Assembly: GCF_008367235.1 (NCBI RefSeq)
Contig: NZ_VTZS01000004.1
Coordinates: 310,001-374,000, forward strand
Direction of reading: 5' to 3'
From: Pareuzebyella sediminis
GTDB lineage: Bacteria; Bacteroidota; Bacteroidia; Flavobacteriales; Flavobacteriaceae
DNA: 64,000 nt
The translations under genes were made by a program, and so were the position numbers. Positions 27,328-35,458 of the stretch are shown one piece after another; the first letter of the stretch is position 1, and each line of letters opens with the position of its first letter. The notes beneath the pieces were generated by a model. The model made no database searches. It saw only the letters and a program-made list of their open reading frames with translations, and was not told the DNA's origin.

Positions 27328-27682
27328 GTTGTAATAACATCGCATCCGGATATTTTTTCCGTATTTCCATAAACTTCCGTTCGGCATCCAATCTATTTCG
27401 AAATCGGCCAATTCGAACACGATATGTGGGAGAATCGAAATCGATTTTCGAAGGAAGGTCTGGAAAATCTTGTTCCACTTTTGACTGAATGTTCTGTGCT
27501 TCATCATATGAACCAAAGCCCACTTGTATCCTAAAGTAATCGGAACTTTCGTTTGCAGTCTTATAAATATCCAATAAATCGGTTATTTTTTGGTCTTGTT
27601 CAATATTTAGCGTTCCCTGTTGCGCATGGGCAAAAACAAAAGATAGCGCACTGAATGAAAGAGCGATTATGGTTTTCATCAT
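27308..27682 (-). CDS. Small exported SPOR-domain protein
   Basis: A 124-residue protein with a signal peptide (MMKTIIALSFSALSFVFAHAQ) and a C-terminal SPOR domain at about 48-118. The domain has the FRIQVGFGSYDEAQNIQSKV first strand and helix in parts, and the YRVRIGRFRNRLDAERKF second repeat. SPOR domains bind denuded peptidoglycan glycan strands, so a periplasmic cell-wall role is likely. A short Glu/Gln/Asp-rich linker joins signal and domain, and there is no membrane anchor. It is convergent with infB and its stop codon is embedded in the shared terminator. Two Met codons lie at the start (27682 and 27679); either could be used. Confidence 0.9.
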   Translation of the reverse strand: MMKTIIALSFSALSFVFAHAQQGTLNIEQDQKITDLLDIYKTANESSDYFRIQVGFGSYDEAQNIQSKVEQDFPDLPSKIDFDSPTYRVRIGRFRNRLDAERKFMEIRKKYPDAMLLQPKKSTR

Positions 27683-27766
27683 CCGAATTTATTGGGTTTT
27701 AATATTTTAGACAAAAGTAAATTTTTATGAGGTATGGCACAGTATTCCACGGTTATTTAGAACAGT

Positions 27767-27787
27767 TATAAATTATAAATTATAAAT
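27767..27787 (+). repeat. Three tandem copies of TATAAAT upstream of the actA promoter
   Basis: Perfect 7-bp copies at 27767-27773, 27774-27780 and 27781-27787. The block ends 32 bases before the -7 box, which places it around -47 to -67 from the likely transcript start, the position of an UP element or an activator site. Confidence 0.75.
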
Positions 27788-27819
27788 ACGTTAACATTTT
27801 CAAAATAAAGTCTATGTCG

Positions 27820-27827
27820 TATTTTTG
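27820..27827 (+). promoter_or_regulatory. -7 box (TATTTTTG) of the act-cox operon
   Basis: Matches TAnnTTTG; a TTTT at 27797-27800 stands at the -33 distance (19 bases). The leader to actA is then about 80 bases. Confidence 0.55.
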
Positions 27828-27913
27828 CGTTCAATTTTAGCACGGATAAAATAAGGCCATTATTCCTATGTCGAAATTATCGTGCCAAGATTTCTATAGA
27901 AATAAAATCCAAT

Positions 27914-29287
27914 ATGAAAAAGGTTCCGTACCGCCATCCAATTTCTAAGATCCTAGGTATAACTGTATTATTTTTCCTACTGTTTTCCGCTTCTATTTAT
28001 GCCCAAGAAGATGCGGCGTCTGAACAGCCTGCTGCCGAGGCCGGCTCGGATACGGCCGCGGAAAGTGACGGGGACCCCGTTGCGGGAAAGGCTTTATTCA
28101 ATCAGAATTGTGCGGCTTGCCATGCCTTGAACCGTAAAATGACCGGGCCTGCCTTGGCCAATGTCGAATCCCGTTTGCAAGAAGAAGAGGGGTTGGATCG
28201 TGATTGGTTGTACGGATGGATCAAGAATAGCCCTGGAACAATTGCTTCGGGAGATGCCTACGCGAATAAAATTTATAACGAATACAATCAGGCCGCGATG
28301 ACTGCCTTTCCGACGCTGTCAAATGCTGATATTGATAATATTTTGGCGTATACGGCTGCGCCACCACCGGCTCCTGTCGCAGCGGCGACTTCGGCCACCG
28401 GTGGAGCTCAAACGGGAGGCGGGGATGCTTCCGGTATTTCAAACGAGATTATTTTAGGAGCTTTGGCCGTTGTCTTTGCGTTACTGGTGATGATGCTCTT
28501 CTTGGTGAACAAAACCCTTCGACGCATTGCCGAGGCCAATGGAGTGGTTTATGAAAAGGAGTTGGCCGAGAAACGCACTCCTATTTGGAAGGCTTTTGCC
28601 CAAAACCAGTTTTTGGTTTTAGTGACCGTTATTTTCCTATTGTTGGGAAGTGCTTATTTCGCTTATGGTTGGATGATGCAAGTGGGGGTAGATCAGGGAT
28701 ATGAACCTATTCAGCCTATTCATTATTCACATCGTATCCATGCCGGTGACAATAAGATTGAATGTAAGTACTGTCATTCTTCCGCTAGGGTTTCCAAACA
28801 CTCCGGTATCCCTTCATTGAATGTCTGTATGAACTGTCATAAATCCATATATCAGGTTGCCGATGAAACCTTGCAAGAGGGGAAGCAAGAATATGGGGTA
28901 GATTATAACAATGAGATTAAAAAGCTTTATACCGCTGTAGGATGGGACGTGGAAAATCAACGGTATACCGGGGAGAGCAAGCCAGTAGAGTGGGTGCGAA
29001 TTCACAATCTTCCTGATTTTGCTTATTTCAATCACTCGCAACACGTGAGTGTTGCCGGTATTCAATGTCAACAATGTCATGGTCCAGTTGAAGAAATGGA
29101 GGTTATGTACCAATATTCGCCTTTGACAATGGGTTGGTGTATCAATTGCCATCGTGAGACCAATATAAAAATAGAGGGCAATGAATATTACGAAAAAATT
29201 CATGCAGAACTTTCCAAGAAGTACGGAGTTGATCAGTTGACCGCTGCCCAAATGGGCGGGCTAGAGTGCGGAAAGTGTCATTATTAA
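27914..29287 (+). CDS. actA: Alternative complex III multiheme cytochrome c subunit ActA with extra N-terminal cytochrome c domain
   Basis: Periplasmic electron-transfer subunit of the quinol:cytochrome c/oxygen oxidoreductase complex. A signal peptide (1-31) is followed by a class I cytochrome c domain with CAACH at residue 66 and a likely axial Met in the AMTAFPTLSNADI segment. A Pro/Ala/Gly-rich linker, two membrane helices (about 177-198 and 233-253) and the multiheme domain follow, with CxxCH at about 284, 305, 385, 409 and 452. That is five hemes in the core and six in the polypeptide; the last motif is one residue from the C-terminus. It leads actABCDEF-coxBA; actB follows after 34 bases. 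Confidence 0.96.
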   Translation: MKKVPYRHPISKILGITVLFFLLFSASIYAQEDAASEQPAAEAGSDTAAESDGDPVAGKALFNQNCAACHALNRKMTGPALANVESRLQEEEGLDRDWLYGWIKNSPGTIASGDAYANKIYNEYNQAAMTAFPTLSNADIDNILAYTAAPPPAPVAAATSATGGAQTGGGDASGISNEIILGALAVVFALLVMMLFLVNKTLRRIAEANGVVYEKELAEKRTPIWKAFAQNQFLVLVTVIFLLLGSAYFAYGWMMQVGVDQGYEPIQPIHYSHRIHAGDNKIECKYCHSSARVSKHSGIPSLNVCMNCHKSIYQVADETLQEGKQEYGVDYNNEIKKLYTAVGWDVENQRYTGESKPVEWVRIHNLPDFAYFNHSQHVSVAGIQCQQCHGPVEEMEVMYQYSPLTMGWCINCHRETNIKIEGNEYYEKIHAELSKKYGVDQLTAAQMGGLECGKCHY

Positions 29288-29321
29288 TTGATAAAGAAAG
29301 TAGCTAATTACATAAAAAAGT

Positions 29322-32300
29322 ATGGCATCAAACAAGAAATATTGGAAGAACGAGGCGGAGTTAAATCCTAACGATTCCATTGTTGAGACGCTAAGGCAGA
29401 ACGAATTTGTGGAAGATATACCCGTCGATGATTTCTTGGGTGATAAGGAAGGCCTTTCATCTTCATCGACCAATAGGAGGGATTTTCTTAAGTATGTAGG
29501 TTTCAGTACGGCGGCAGCGGCGATGGCGGCTTGTGAAGGACCTGTCCATAAATCTATCCCTTATGTAGTTCAGCCGGAAAATATTATTCCTGGGGTTGCG
29601 AATTTTTATGCGACCACCATTGCCAATGGTTTCGATTTTGCCAGTATTTTGATCAAGACCCGGGAGGGAAGGCCCATTAAAGTAGAGAATAATAAAGATG
29701 CAAAGGTCGGCGGAGGTGCCAATGCTAGGGTGCAGGCCTCTGTTCTTTCTTTGTACGATAGTACCCGACTCCAAGGCCCTTTGGCCAACGGGGAGCCTGT
29801 TGAGTGGAATGCAGTAGACGCTGCTGTTAAGTCCAAAATGGGGAGTTTGAGTAACTCGCCACAGCAAATTGCCCTGTTGACCCAAACCTATGCGAGTCCG
29901 TCTACCAAAAGACTTATAGGTGAGTTGAAGGCCGCCTACGGGAACGTTAATCATGTGGTTTACGATGCTATTTCCGAAGACGCCGCTCTTACTGCTTTTG
30001 AAAGTAAGTATGGTGAAAGGGCTTTGGCCGATTATGATTTCGAAAAGGCAGATTTAATTGTTTCTTTTGGTGCAGATTTTCTTGGGGACTGGCAAGGTGG
30101 TGGATATGACAGTGGCTACGCAAAAGGGCGCGTACCAAAAAACGGAAAAATGTCGCGTCATGTGCAGTTCGAGGCTAATATGTCACTGAGTGGAGCCAAT
30201 GCAGATAAACGGGTGCCTTTGACTCCGATGCAACAACGGATTGCTTTGGCGAAATTATACGCCAAATTAAATGGGACAAGTGTTGGGGGCGAGCTTCCTG
30301 AAAATGTGCAGATGACCATCGACAATGTGGCCGCTCAAATTCGACGAAGTGGAGAGGACGCAGTGGTAGTCACCGGTCTTGATGATGTAAACGCACAGGC
30401 AGTAGTACTCGCAATCAACGAGATGTTGGGCAGTAAAGCTTTTGACCCTGCCGCACCGAAATATGTGAGACAAGGCAATACCCAGTCAGTTCAAAGGCTG
30501 ATCTCCGATATGAAATCAGGAAAGGTAGGTGCGCTTATTATGGATGGTGTGAACCCTATGTACACCCTACCGAACGCTGCAGATTTTAAGGAAGGTATCG
30601 AAAATGTAGGGCTATCACTGATTTTTTCTACAAATTGGAACGAAACTACCGAAGTAACCCAGTATACCGCGGCGGCTAATCATTATTTGGAATCATGGGG
30701 AGATGTCGAGATCAAGAAAGGTCACTATAGCCTAATGCAACCCACTATCCGAGAGCTTTTCGATACTCGCCAGTTTCAAACTTCACTTTTGAAGTGGTTG
30801 GGCAGTGATCAAACGTATTACGATTATATAAAAGAAACTTGGAATACCGCTATATTGAGTGGTTCTGATTGGAACAAAGCCTTACACGACGGTGTATTTT
30901 CTGTGTCAAGTGCTTCGGTCTCGCTTTCTGAAAATAGCGATTCGGACCCGCAAAATATGGCCTCTGAAGACACTGATAAAGAAGGAGCGGAGACTTCTTC
31001 CGAAGGTGCTATGGACGAAACAAGAGCTATTCCAATAGCTACCGCCATAAACAGCCTGACCAATGCGACAAGTGGTGGAGGCATGGAGCTAACTCTTTAT
31101 CCGAAAATTGGGATGGGAGCTGGTCAGCAAGCGAACAATCCTTGGTTGCAAGAATTTCCTGATCCCATTACTAGGGTTTCATGGGATAATTATTTGACTG
31201 TCTCTAAAGCCGATGCCGAACGTTTGGGATTGATCAATGAGCATGTCGCTAACGGAGGTCTTGATGGAAGCTATGCTAATGTGACGGTCAATGGTATCAC
31301 GGTTAACAATATACCGGTTATCATTCAGCCGGGCCAGGCTATCGGTTCAATCGGACTTTCATTTGGTTACGGAAAAAAAGTGGGGATGAAGTCGGAGATG
31401 CAGACAGGAGTTAATGCTTATCCGCTCTACCATGACTTTAAAGCTACGCAATCCGCGACTATAGAAAAGGCTTCCGGAACTCATGAGTTCGCCTGTATTC
31501 AGTTACACAAGACTTTAATGGGTAGAGGTGATATCATTAAAGAAACGACCTTGGAGATTTTCAACACAAAGGATCATGCCGAGTGGAACCACGTGCCTCA
31601 AGTTTCTTTGAACCATCAAGAGGTTCCGGCTACTTCAGTAGATCTTTGGGAAAGTTTTGACCGTTCCGTTGGGCATCATTTTAATATGTCTATTGATTTG
31701 AACGCATGTACGGGTTGTGGAGCTTGTGTAGTGGCCTGTCATGCTGAAAACAATGTTCCCGTTGTAGGTAAGCAAGAGGTGCGCCGTAGCCGTGATATGC
31801 ACTGGTTGCGTATCGATAGGTACTATTCTTCGGAAGACACTTTTGAAGAGGACAATATTAAGAAGGAGGAGTTTGATGGCCTTTCTGGAGATAAAGGTTC
31901 TTTGGGCGGTTTTGGTGAGTTGGAAGATCCTGCGGCCAACCCTCAAGTTGCTTTTCAGCCAGTCATGTGCCAGCACTGTAACCATGCCCCGTGTGAAACG
32001 GTATGTCCTGTGGCTGCCACGTCTCATAGCCGTCAAGGGCAGAACCATATGGCTTATAACCGCTGTGTAGGTACCCGATATTGCGCCAACAACTGTCCTT
32101 ACAAGGTACGTCGATTCAATTGGTTTTTATATAACAATAACGATGAGTTCGACTACCATATGAACAATGATTTGGGCAAAATGGTACTGAATCCAGATGT
32201 AAACGTACGTTCTCGAGGGGTTATCGAGAAATGCTCTATGTGTATTCAAAAGACCCAAAAGACTATTTTGGATGCGAAAAGAGAAGGCCGACCCGTTGAA

Positions 32301-32492
32301 GACGGAGAGTTTCAGACGGCTTGTTCATCGGCTTGTAGCAACGGAGCTATTGTATTTGGAGATGTGAACGATGAAGAAAGTAAAGTGTCCGAATTGGCAG
32401 AGAGTAACCGTATGTACCATTTGCTAGAGCATGTGGGAACAAAACCAAACGTTTTCTATCACGTTAAAGTGAGAAATACGCAAGAAGCATAA
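29322..32492 (+). CDS. actB: Alternative complex III molybdopterin-oxidoreductase-like/iron-sulfur subunit ActB
   Basis: Peripheral subunit of ACIII, 1056 residues. A twin-arginine signal (NRRDFLKYVGF) begins unusually far in, near residue 52, and runs into a possible lipobox with Cys (AAMAAC). Residues about 90-700 are a molybdopterin oxidoreductase-like domain, which in this complex is known to lack the cofactor. Residues 780-1056 are a ferredoxin-like domain with four Cys clusters: CTGCGACVVAC from residue 796, CQHCNHAPC, CVGTRYCANNC and the CSMC/CSSAC pair, fit for one 3Fe-4S and three 4Fe-4S centres. A Ser/Glu/Asp-rich stretch near 530-565 looks like a flexible insert. actC follows after 34 bases. 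Confidence 0.96.
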   Translation: MASNKKYWKNEAELNPNDSIVETLRQNEFVEDIPVDDFLGDKEGLSSSSTNRRDFLKYVGFSTAAAAMAACEGPVHKSIPYVVQPENIIPGVANFYATTIANGFDFASILIKTREGRPIKVENNKDAKVGGGANARVQASVLSLYDSTRLQGPLANGEPVEWNAVDAAVKSKMGSLSNSPQQIALLTQTYASPSTKRLIGELKAAYGNVNHVVYDAISEDAALTAFESKYGERALADYDFEKADLIVSFGADFLGDWQGGGYDSGYAKGRVPKNGKMSRHVQFEANMSLSGANADKRVPLTPMQQRIALAKLYAKLNGTSVGGELPENVQMTIDNVAAQIRRSGEDAVVVTGLDDVNAQAVVLAINEMLGSKAFDPAAPKYVRQGNTQSVQRLISDMKSGKVGALIMDGVNPMYTLPNAADFKEGIENVGLSLIFSTNWNETTEVTQYTAAANHYLESWGDVEIKKGHYSLMQPTIRELFDTRQFQTSLLKWLGSDQTYYDYIKETWNTAILSGSDWNKALHDGVFSVSSASVSLSENSDSDPQNMASEDTDKEGAETSSEGAMDETRAIPIATAINSLTNATSGGGMELTLYPKIGMGAGQQANNPWLQEFPDPITRVSWDNYLTVSKADAERLGLINEHVANGGLDGSYANVTVNGITVNNIPVIIQPGQAIGSIGLSFGYGKKVGMKSEMQTGVNAYPLYHDFKATQSATIEKASGTHEFACIQLHKTLMGRGDIIKETTLEIFNTKDHAEWNHVPQVSLNHQEVPATSVDLWESFDRSVGHHFNMSIDLNACTGCGACVVACHAENNVPVVGKQEVRRSRDMHWLRIDRYYSSEDTFEEDNIKKEEFDGLSGDKGSLGGFGELEDPAANPQVAFQPVMCQHCNHAPCETVCPVAATSHSRQGQNHMAYNRCVGTRYCANNCPYKVRRFNWFLYNNNDEFDYHMNNDLGKMVLNPDVNVRSRGVIEKCSMCIQKTQKTILDAKREGRPVEDGEFQTACSSACSNGAIVFGDVNDEESKVSELAESNRMYHLLEHVGTKPNVFYHVKVRNTQEA

Positions 32493-32526
32493 ACCGTATT
32501 TAAGTAAACAACTATAAAAGAATTTT

Positions 32527-34290
32527 ATGGCGTCGCATTACGAAGCACCTATACGAAAGCCCTTAGTTGTCGGGGATAAAGGCTACCACGATGTTAGCGT
32601 GGATATCGCCGCTCCTGTTGAAGGTAGGGCCAATAAGCATTGGTGGATAGTTTTTTCCATTTCCTTAGTGGCATTCCTTTGGGGCATAGGTTGCATTATC
32701 TATACCATTTCTACGGGTATTGGTACTTGGGGGTTGAACAAGACCGTGAACTGGGCTTGGGATATTACCAATTTTGTTTGGTGGGTAGGTATCGGCCATG
32801 CCGGTACGTTGATTTCTGCCGTACTTTTATTGTTTCGCCAAAAATGGAGAATGGCAATCAACCGTTCTGCGGAGGCTATGACCATTTTCTCGGTGATCCA
32901 AGCGGGATTATTCCCTATCATACACATGGGGCGACCATGGTTGGCTTACTGGGTTTTACCCATTCCCAACCAATTCGGTTCATTATGGGTGAACTTTAAT
33001 TCACCTTTGCTTTGGGACGTTTTTGCGATATCGACTTATCTTTCGGTTTCTTTGGTCTTTTGGTGGACGGGATTGTTACCTGATTTTGCAATGATACGTG
33101 ACAGGGCGGTATTGCCTTTCCAAAAGAAAATATATAGTTTGTTAAGTTTTGGATGGAGCGGCCGCGCTAAAGACTGGCAACGCTTTGAAGAAGTGTCTTT
33201 GGTGTTGGCAGGTTTGGCCACTCCCTTGGTACTCTCGGTACATACCATTGTATCTTTTGACTTTGCTACTTCTGTTATTCCTGGATGGCATACCACCATC
33301 TTTCCGCCATATTTTGTGGCAGGGGCGATTTTCTCCGGTTTTGCCATGGTAAACACCCTCTTGATCATTATGAGAAAAGTATGCAGTCTCGAGGCTTATA
33401 TTACGGTACAGCATATCGAATTGATGAACATTGTAATAATGATTACTGGTTCTATTGTGGGATGCGCTTACATCACTGAACTTTTTATGGCTTGGTATTC
33501 AGGAGTAGAGTACGAACAATATGCTTTCTTGAACAGGGCTACAGGTCCGTATTGGTGGGCCTATTGGTCAATGATGACATGTAACGTATTTTCTCCTCAG
33601 TTTATGTGGTTCAAGAAATTGCGAACCAGTATCATGTTTTCTTTCTTCATTTCTATCGTGGTTAATATTGGAATGTGGTTTGAACGTTTTGTAATTATTG
33701 TGACCTCATTACATCGTGATTACCTTCCATCTTCTTGGACTATGTTCTCTCCCACATTTGTAGATATAGGTATCTTCATTGGAACCATCGGATTCTTTTT
33801 CGTATTGTTCTTATTGTATGCGAGAACCTTTCCAGTAATAGCCCAAGCCGAGGTTAAGTCGATTCTCAAATCTTCCGGGGAACGGTATAAGAAGTTAAGG
33901 GATGCCGGTAAGCCTCTGTACAAAATAGAGAAAATGAATGCTACTTCGAAGATCGAACATGAACAACCGATTACCGATGATGTTTTGATGGGAGAAGTGG
34001 TTCCGAAAAAAGATACCGATCAAAGTGTTTCCGAGTTGTTGAGCAGCATAGGTACGTTTGATCCGGCGACCGAGAAGCCTGATGATTTGAAAAAAATCAA
34101 AGGAGTAGGGCCTCAAATGGAGGCTACTCTAAATCAAATCGGTATTTACACCTTTGCTCAAGTGGCTCGCATGACGGAAAGGGAGTATAACCTTTTGGAT
34201 TCTATTACGGAATCTTTTCCTGGAAGGGCGCAACGTGATGATTGGGCTGGGCAGGCCAGATTATTAAGCAGTAAAGAAAATAATAAATAG
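32527..34290 (+). CDS. actC: Alternative complex III quinol-binding subunit ActC (NrfD family) with C-terminal helix-hairpin-helix tail
   Basis: Membrane subunit of the NrfD/PsrC family that binds menaquinol. Residues about 35-445 hold ten membrane helices, with conserved charged and aromatic positions such as the IGHAGTLISAVLLLFRQKWR and HMGRPWLAYW regions in parts. After the membrane part the protein continues for about 135 residues: a polar linker (445-518) and then a small domain at about 519-582 (LKKIKGVGPQMEATLNQIG, then GRAQRDDWAGQARLL). The same tail ends ribosomal protein S2 at 6935-8167. ActC proteins without a tail would be about 450-470 residues, so this is an added domain. actD follows after 55 bases. 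Confidence 0.95.
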   Translation: MASHYEAPIRKPLVVGDKGYHDVSVDIAAPVEGRANKHWWIVFSISLVAFLWGIGCIIYTISTGIGTWGLNKTVNWAWDITNFVWWVGIGHAGTLISAVLLLFRQKWRMAINRSAEAMTIFSVIQAGLFPIIHMGRPWLAYWVLPIPNQFGSLWVNFNSPLLWDVFAISTYLSVSLVFWWTGLLPDFAMIRDRAVLPFQKKIYSLLSFGWSGRAKDWQRFEEVSLVLAGLATPLVLSVHTIVSFDFATSVIPGWHTTIFPPYFVAGAIFSGFAMVNTLLIIMRKVCSLEAYITVQHIELMNIVIMITGSIVGCAYITELFMAWYSGVEYEQYAFLNRATGPYWWAYWSMMTCNVFSPQFMWFKKLRTSIMFSFFISIVVNIGMWFERFVIIVTSLHRDYLPSSWTMFSPTFVDIGIFIGTIGFFFVLFLLYARTFPVIAQAEVKSILKSSGERYKKLRDAGKPLYKIEKMNATSKIEHEQPITDDVLMGEVVPKKDTDQSVSELLSSIGTFDPATEKPDDLKKIKGVGPQMEATLNQIGIYTFAQVARMTEREYNLLDSITESFPGRAQRDDWAGQARLLSSKENNK

Positions 34291-34345
34291 GCATCATAAA
34301 TTATAGGCTGCCTTGTAAAAGCGGAGCCTATCTGAATTAAAGAAT

Positions 34346-34876
34346 ATGGCATCAAAAACGATACATGCTTATTACAATGACGATGACGTGCTGATGCATG
34401 CCGTTAAAAAAGTAAAGGCAGCTAGACATCATATTGAAGAAGTATATTGTCCATTTCCTGTGCATGGCTTAGACAAGGCTATGGGCTTGGCACCAACGCG
34501 AATTGCTATTACCTCCTTTATTTATGGTTGTATAGGGCTTACAGTGGCCATAGTCATGATGAACTTTATTATGATCAAGGATTGGCCGCAAGATATTGGT
34601 GGTAAACCAAGTTTTAGCTATATCGAGAATATGCCGGCTTTTGTACCGATTATGTTCGAGCTTACGGTATTTTTTGCCGCTCACCTCATGGTAATTACAT
34701 TTTATCTGAGAAGTCGTTTGTGGCCCTTTAAAAAAGCCGAAAATCCTGATGTACGCACGACCGATGATCATTTTGTAATGGAAATCGAGATTCATGAGAA
34801 CGAAAATGAACTTAGGGATTTGCTTATTGATACTGGCGCGGTAGAGATTAATATAATCGAAAAAGACACGCATTAA
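34346..34876 (+). CDS. actD: Alternative complex III membrane subunit ActD (DUF3341)
   Basis: A 176-residue subunit of ACIII with the DUF3341 pattern: a soluble N-terminal domain with the YCPFPVHGLDKAMGL motif at about 36-50, two membrane helices (about 55-78 and 97-121), and a short acidic C-terminal domain. The family acts in the quinol-binding membrane arm with ActC and ActF. The start is supported by the conserved N-terminus. actE begins two bases after its stop codon, so the two are tightly coupled. Confidence 0.95.
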   Translation: MASKTIHAYYNDDDVLMHAVKKVKAARHHIEEVYCPFPVHGLDKAMGLAPTRIAITSFIYGCIGLTVAIVMMNFIMIKDWPQDIGGKPSFSYIENMPAFVPIMFELTVFFAAHLMVITFYLRSRLWPFKKAENPDVRTTDDHFVMEIEIHENENELRDLLIDTGAVEINIIEKDTH

Positions 34877-34878
34877 AT

Positions 34879-35442
34879 ATGAAATGTTTTACTAAAATAG
34901 GAATGGTTTTCGGCGGCTTGCTCTTGTTGGTGTCGTGTTACGACGATGTGCGCGAGCCCAATATTCAGTATATGCCGAATATGTACGAACCTGTGGGGTA
35001 TGAAGCCTATGGCGAAGTAGATTTTTTGCCCGATCATCAAGAGGCATTGGTTCCTCCTTCAAATACTATCCCTCGTGGCTGGATGCCGTATCGATATGAA
35101 AATACGCTAGAGGGGAAAGAGCAGGCGAGAGTACAGAAAAGCCCTCTAGATTCATTGAATATTGAGGATGATTTGGCGACGGGTGGTCAGCTCTACACCA
35201 TATATTGTGCAATATGTCACGGCGATAAAGGGGATGGTCAAGGTACATTGGTAAAGCGGGAAAAGATTTTGGGGGTGCCAAAGTATGACGATCCTGCCCG
35301 AAATATTACTATTGGTACGACTTATCACACTATTCATTATGGGTTAAACTCCATGGGTTCGTATGCATCCCAAATGAATACCAAAGAAATGTGGCAGGTT
35401 TCGGCCTATGTAATGCAATTGAAACAAGACTTAACGAAATAA
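34879..35442 (+). CDS. actE: Alternative complex III monoheme cytochrome c lipoprotein ActE
   Basis: A 187-residue lipoprotein. The signal ends LLLVSC-Y, so the heme domain is lipid-anchored at about Cys20. The class I cytochrome c domain has CAICHGDKGDGQG at about 112-124, with a probable axial Met in the NSMGSYASQM segment near 155-164. The N-terminal part before the heme has the DVREPNIQYMPNMYEPVGYE segment typical of ActE. Together with ActA it passes electrons from the quinol site toward the oxidase. It begins two bases after actD and is followed by actF after 16 bases. Confidence 0.95.
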   Translation: MKCFTKIGMVFGGLLLLVSCYDDVREPNIQYMPNMYEPVGYEAYGEVDFLPDHQEALVPPSNTIPRGWMPYRYENTLEGKEQARVQKSPLDSLNIEDDLATGGQLYTIYCAICHGDKGDGQGTLVKREKILGVPKYDDPARNITIGTTYHTIHYGLNSMGSYASQMNTKEMWQVSAYVMQLKQDLTK

Positions 35443-35458
35443 TATTTAGAGAAGCGCT

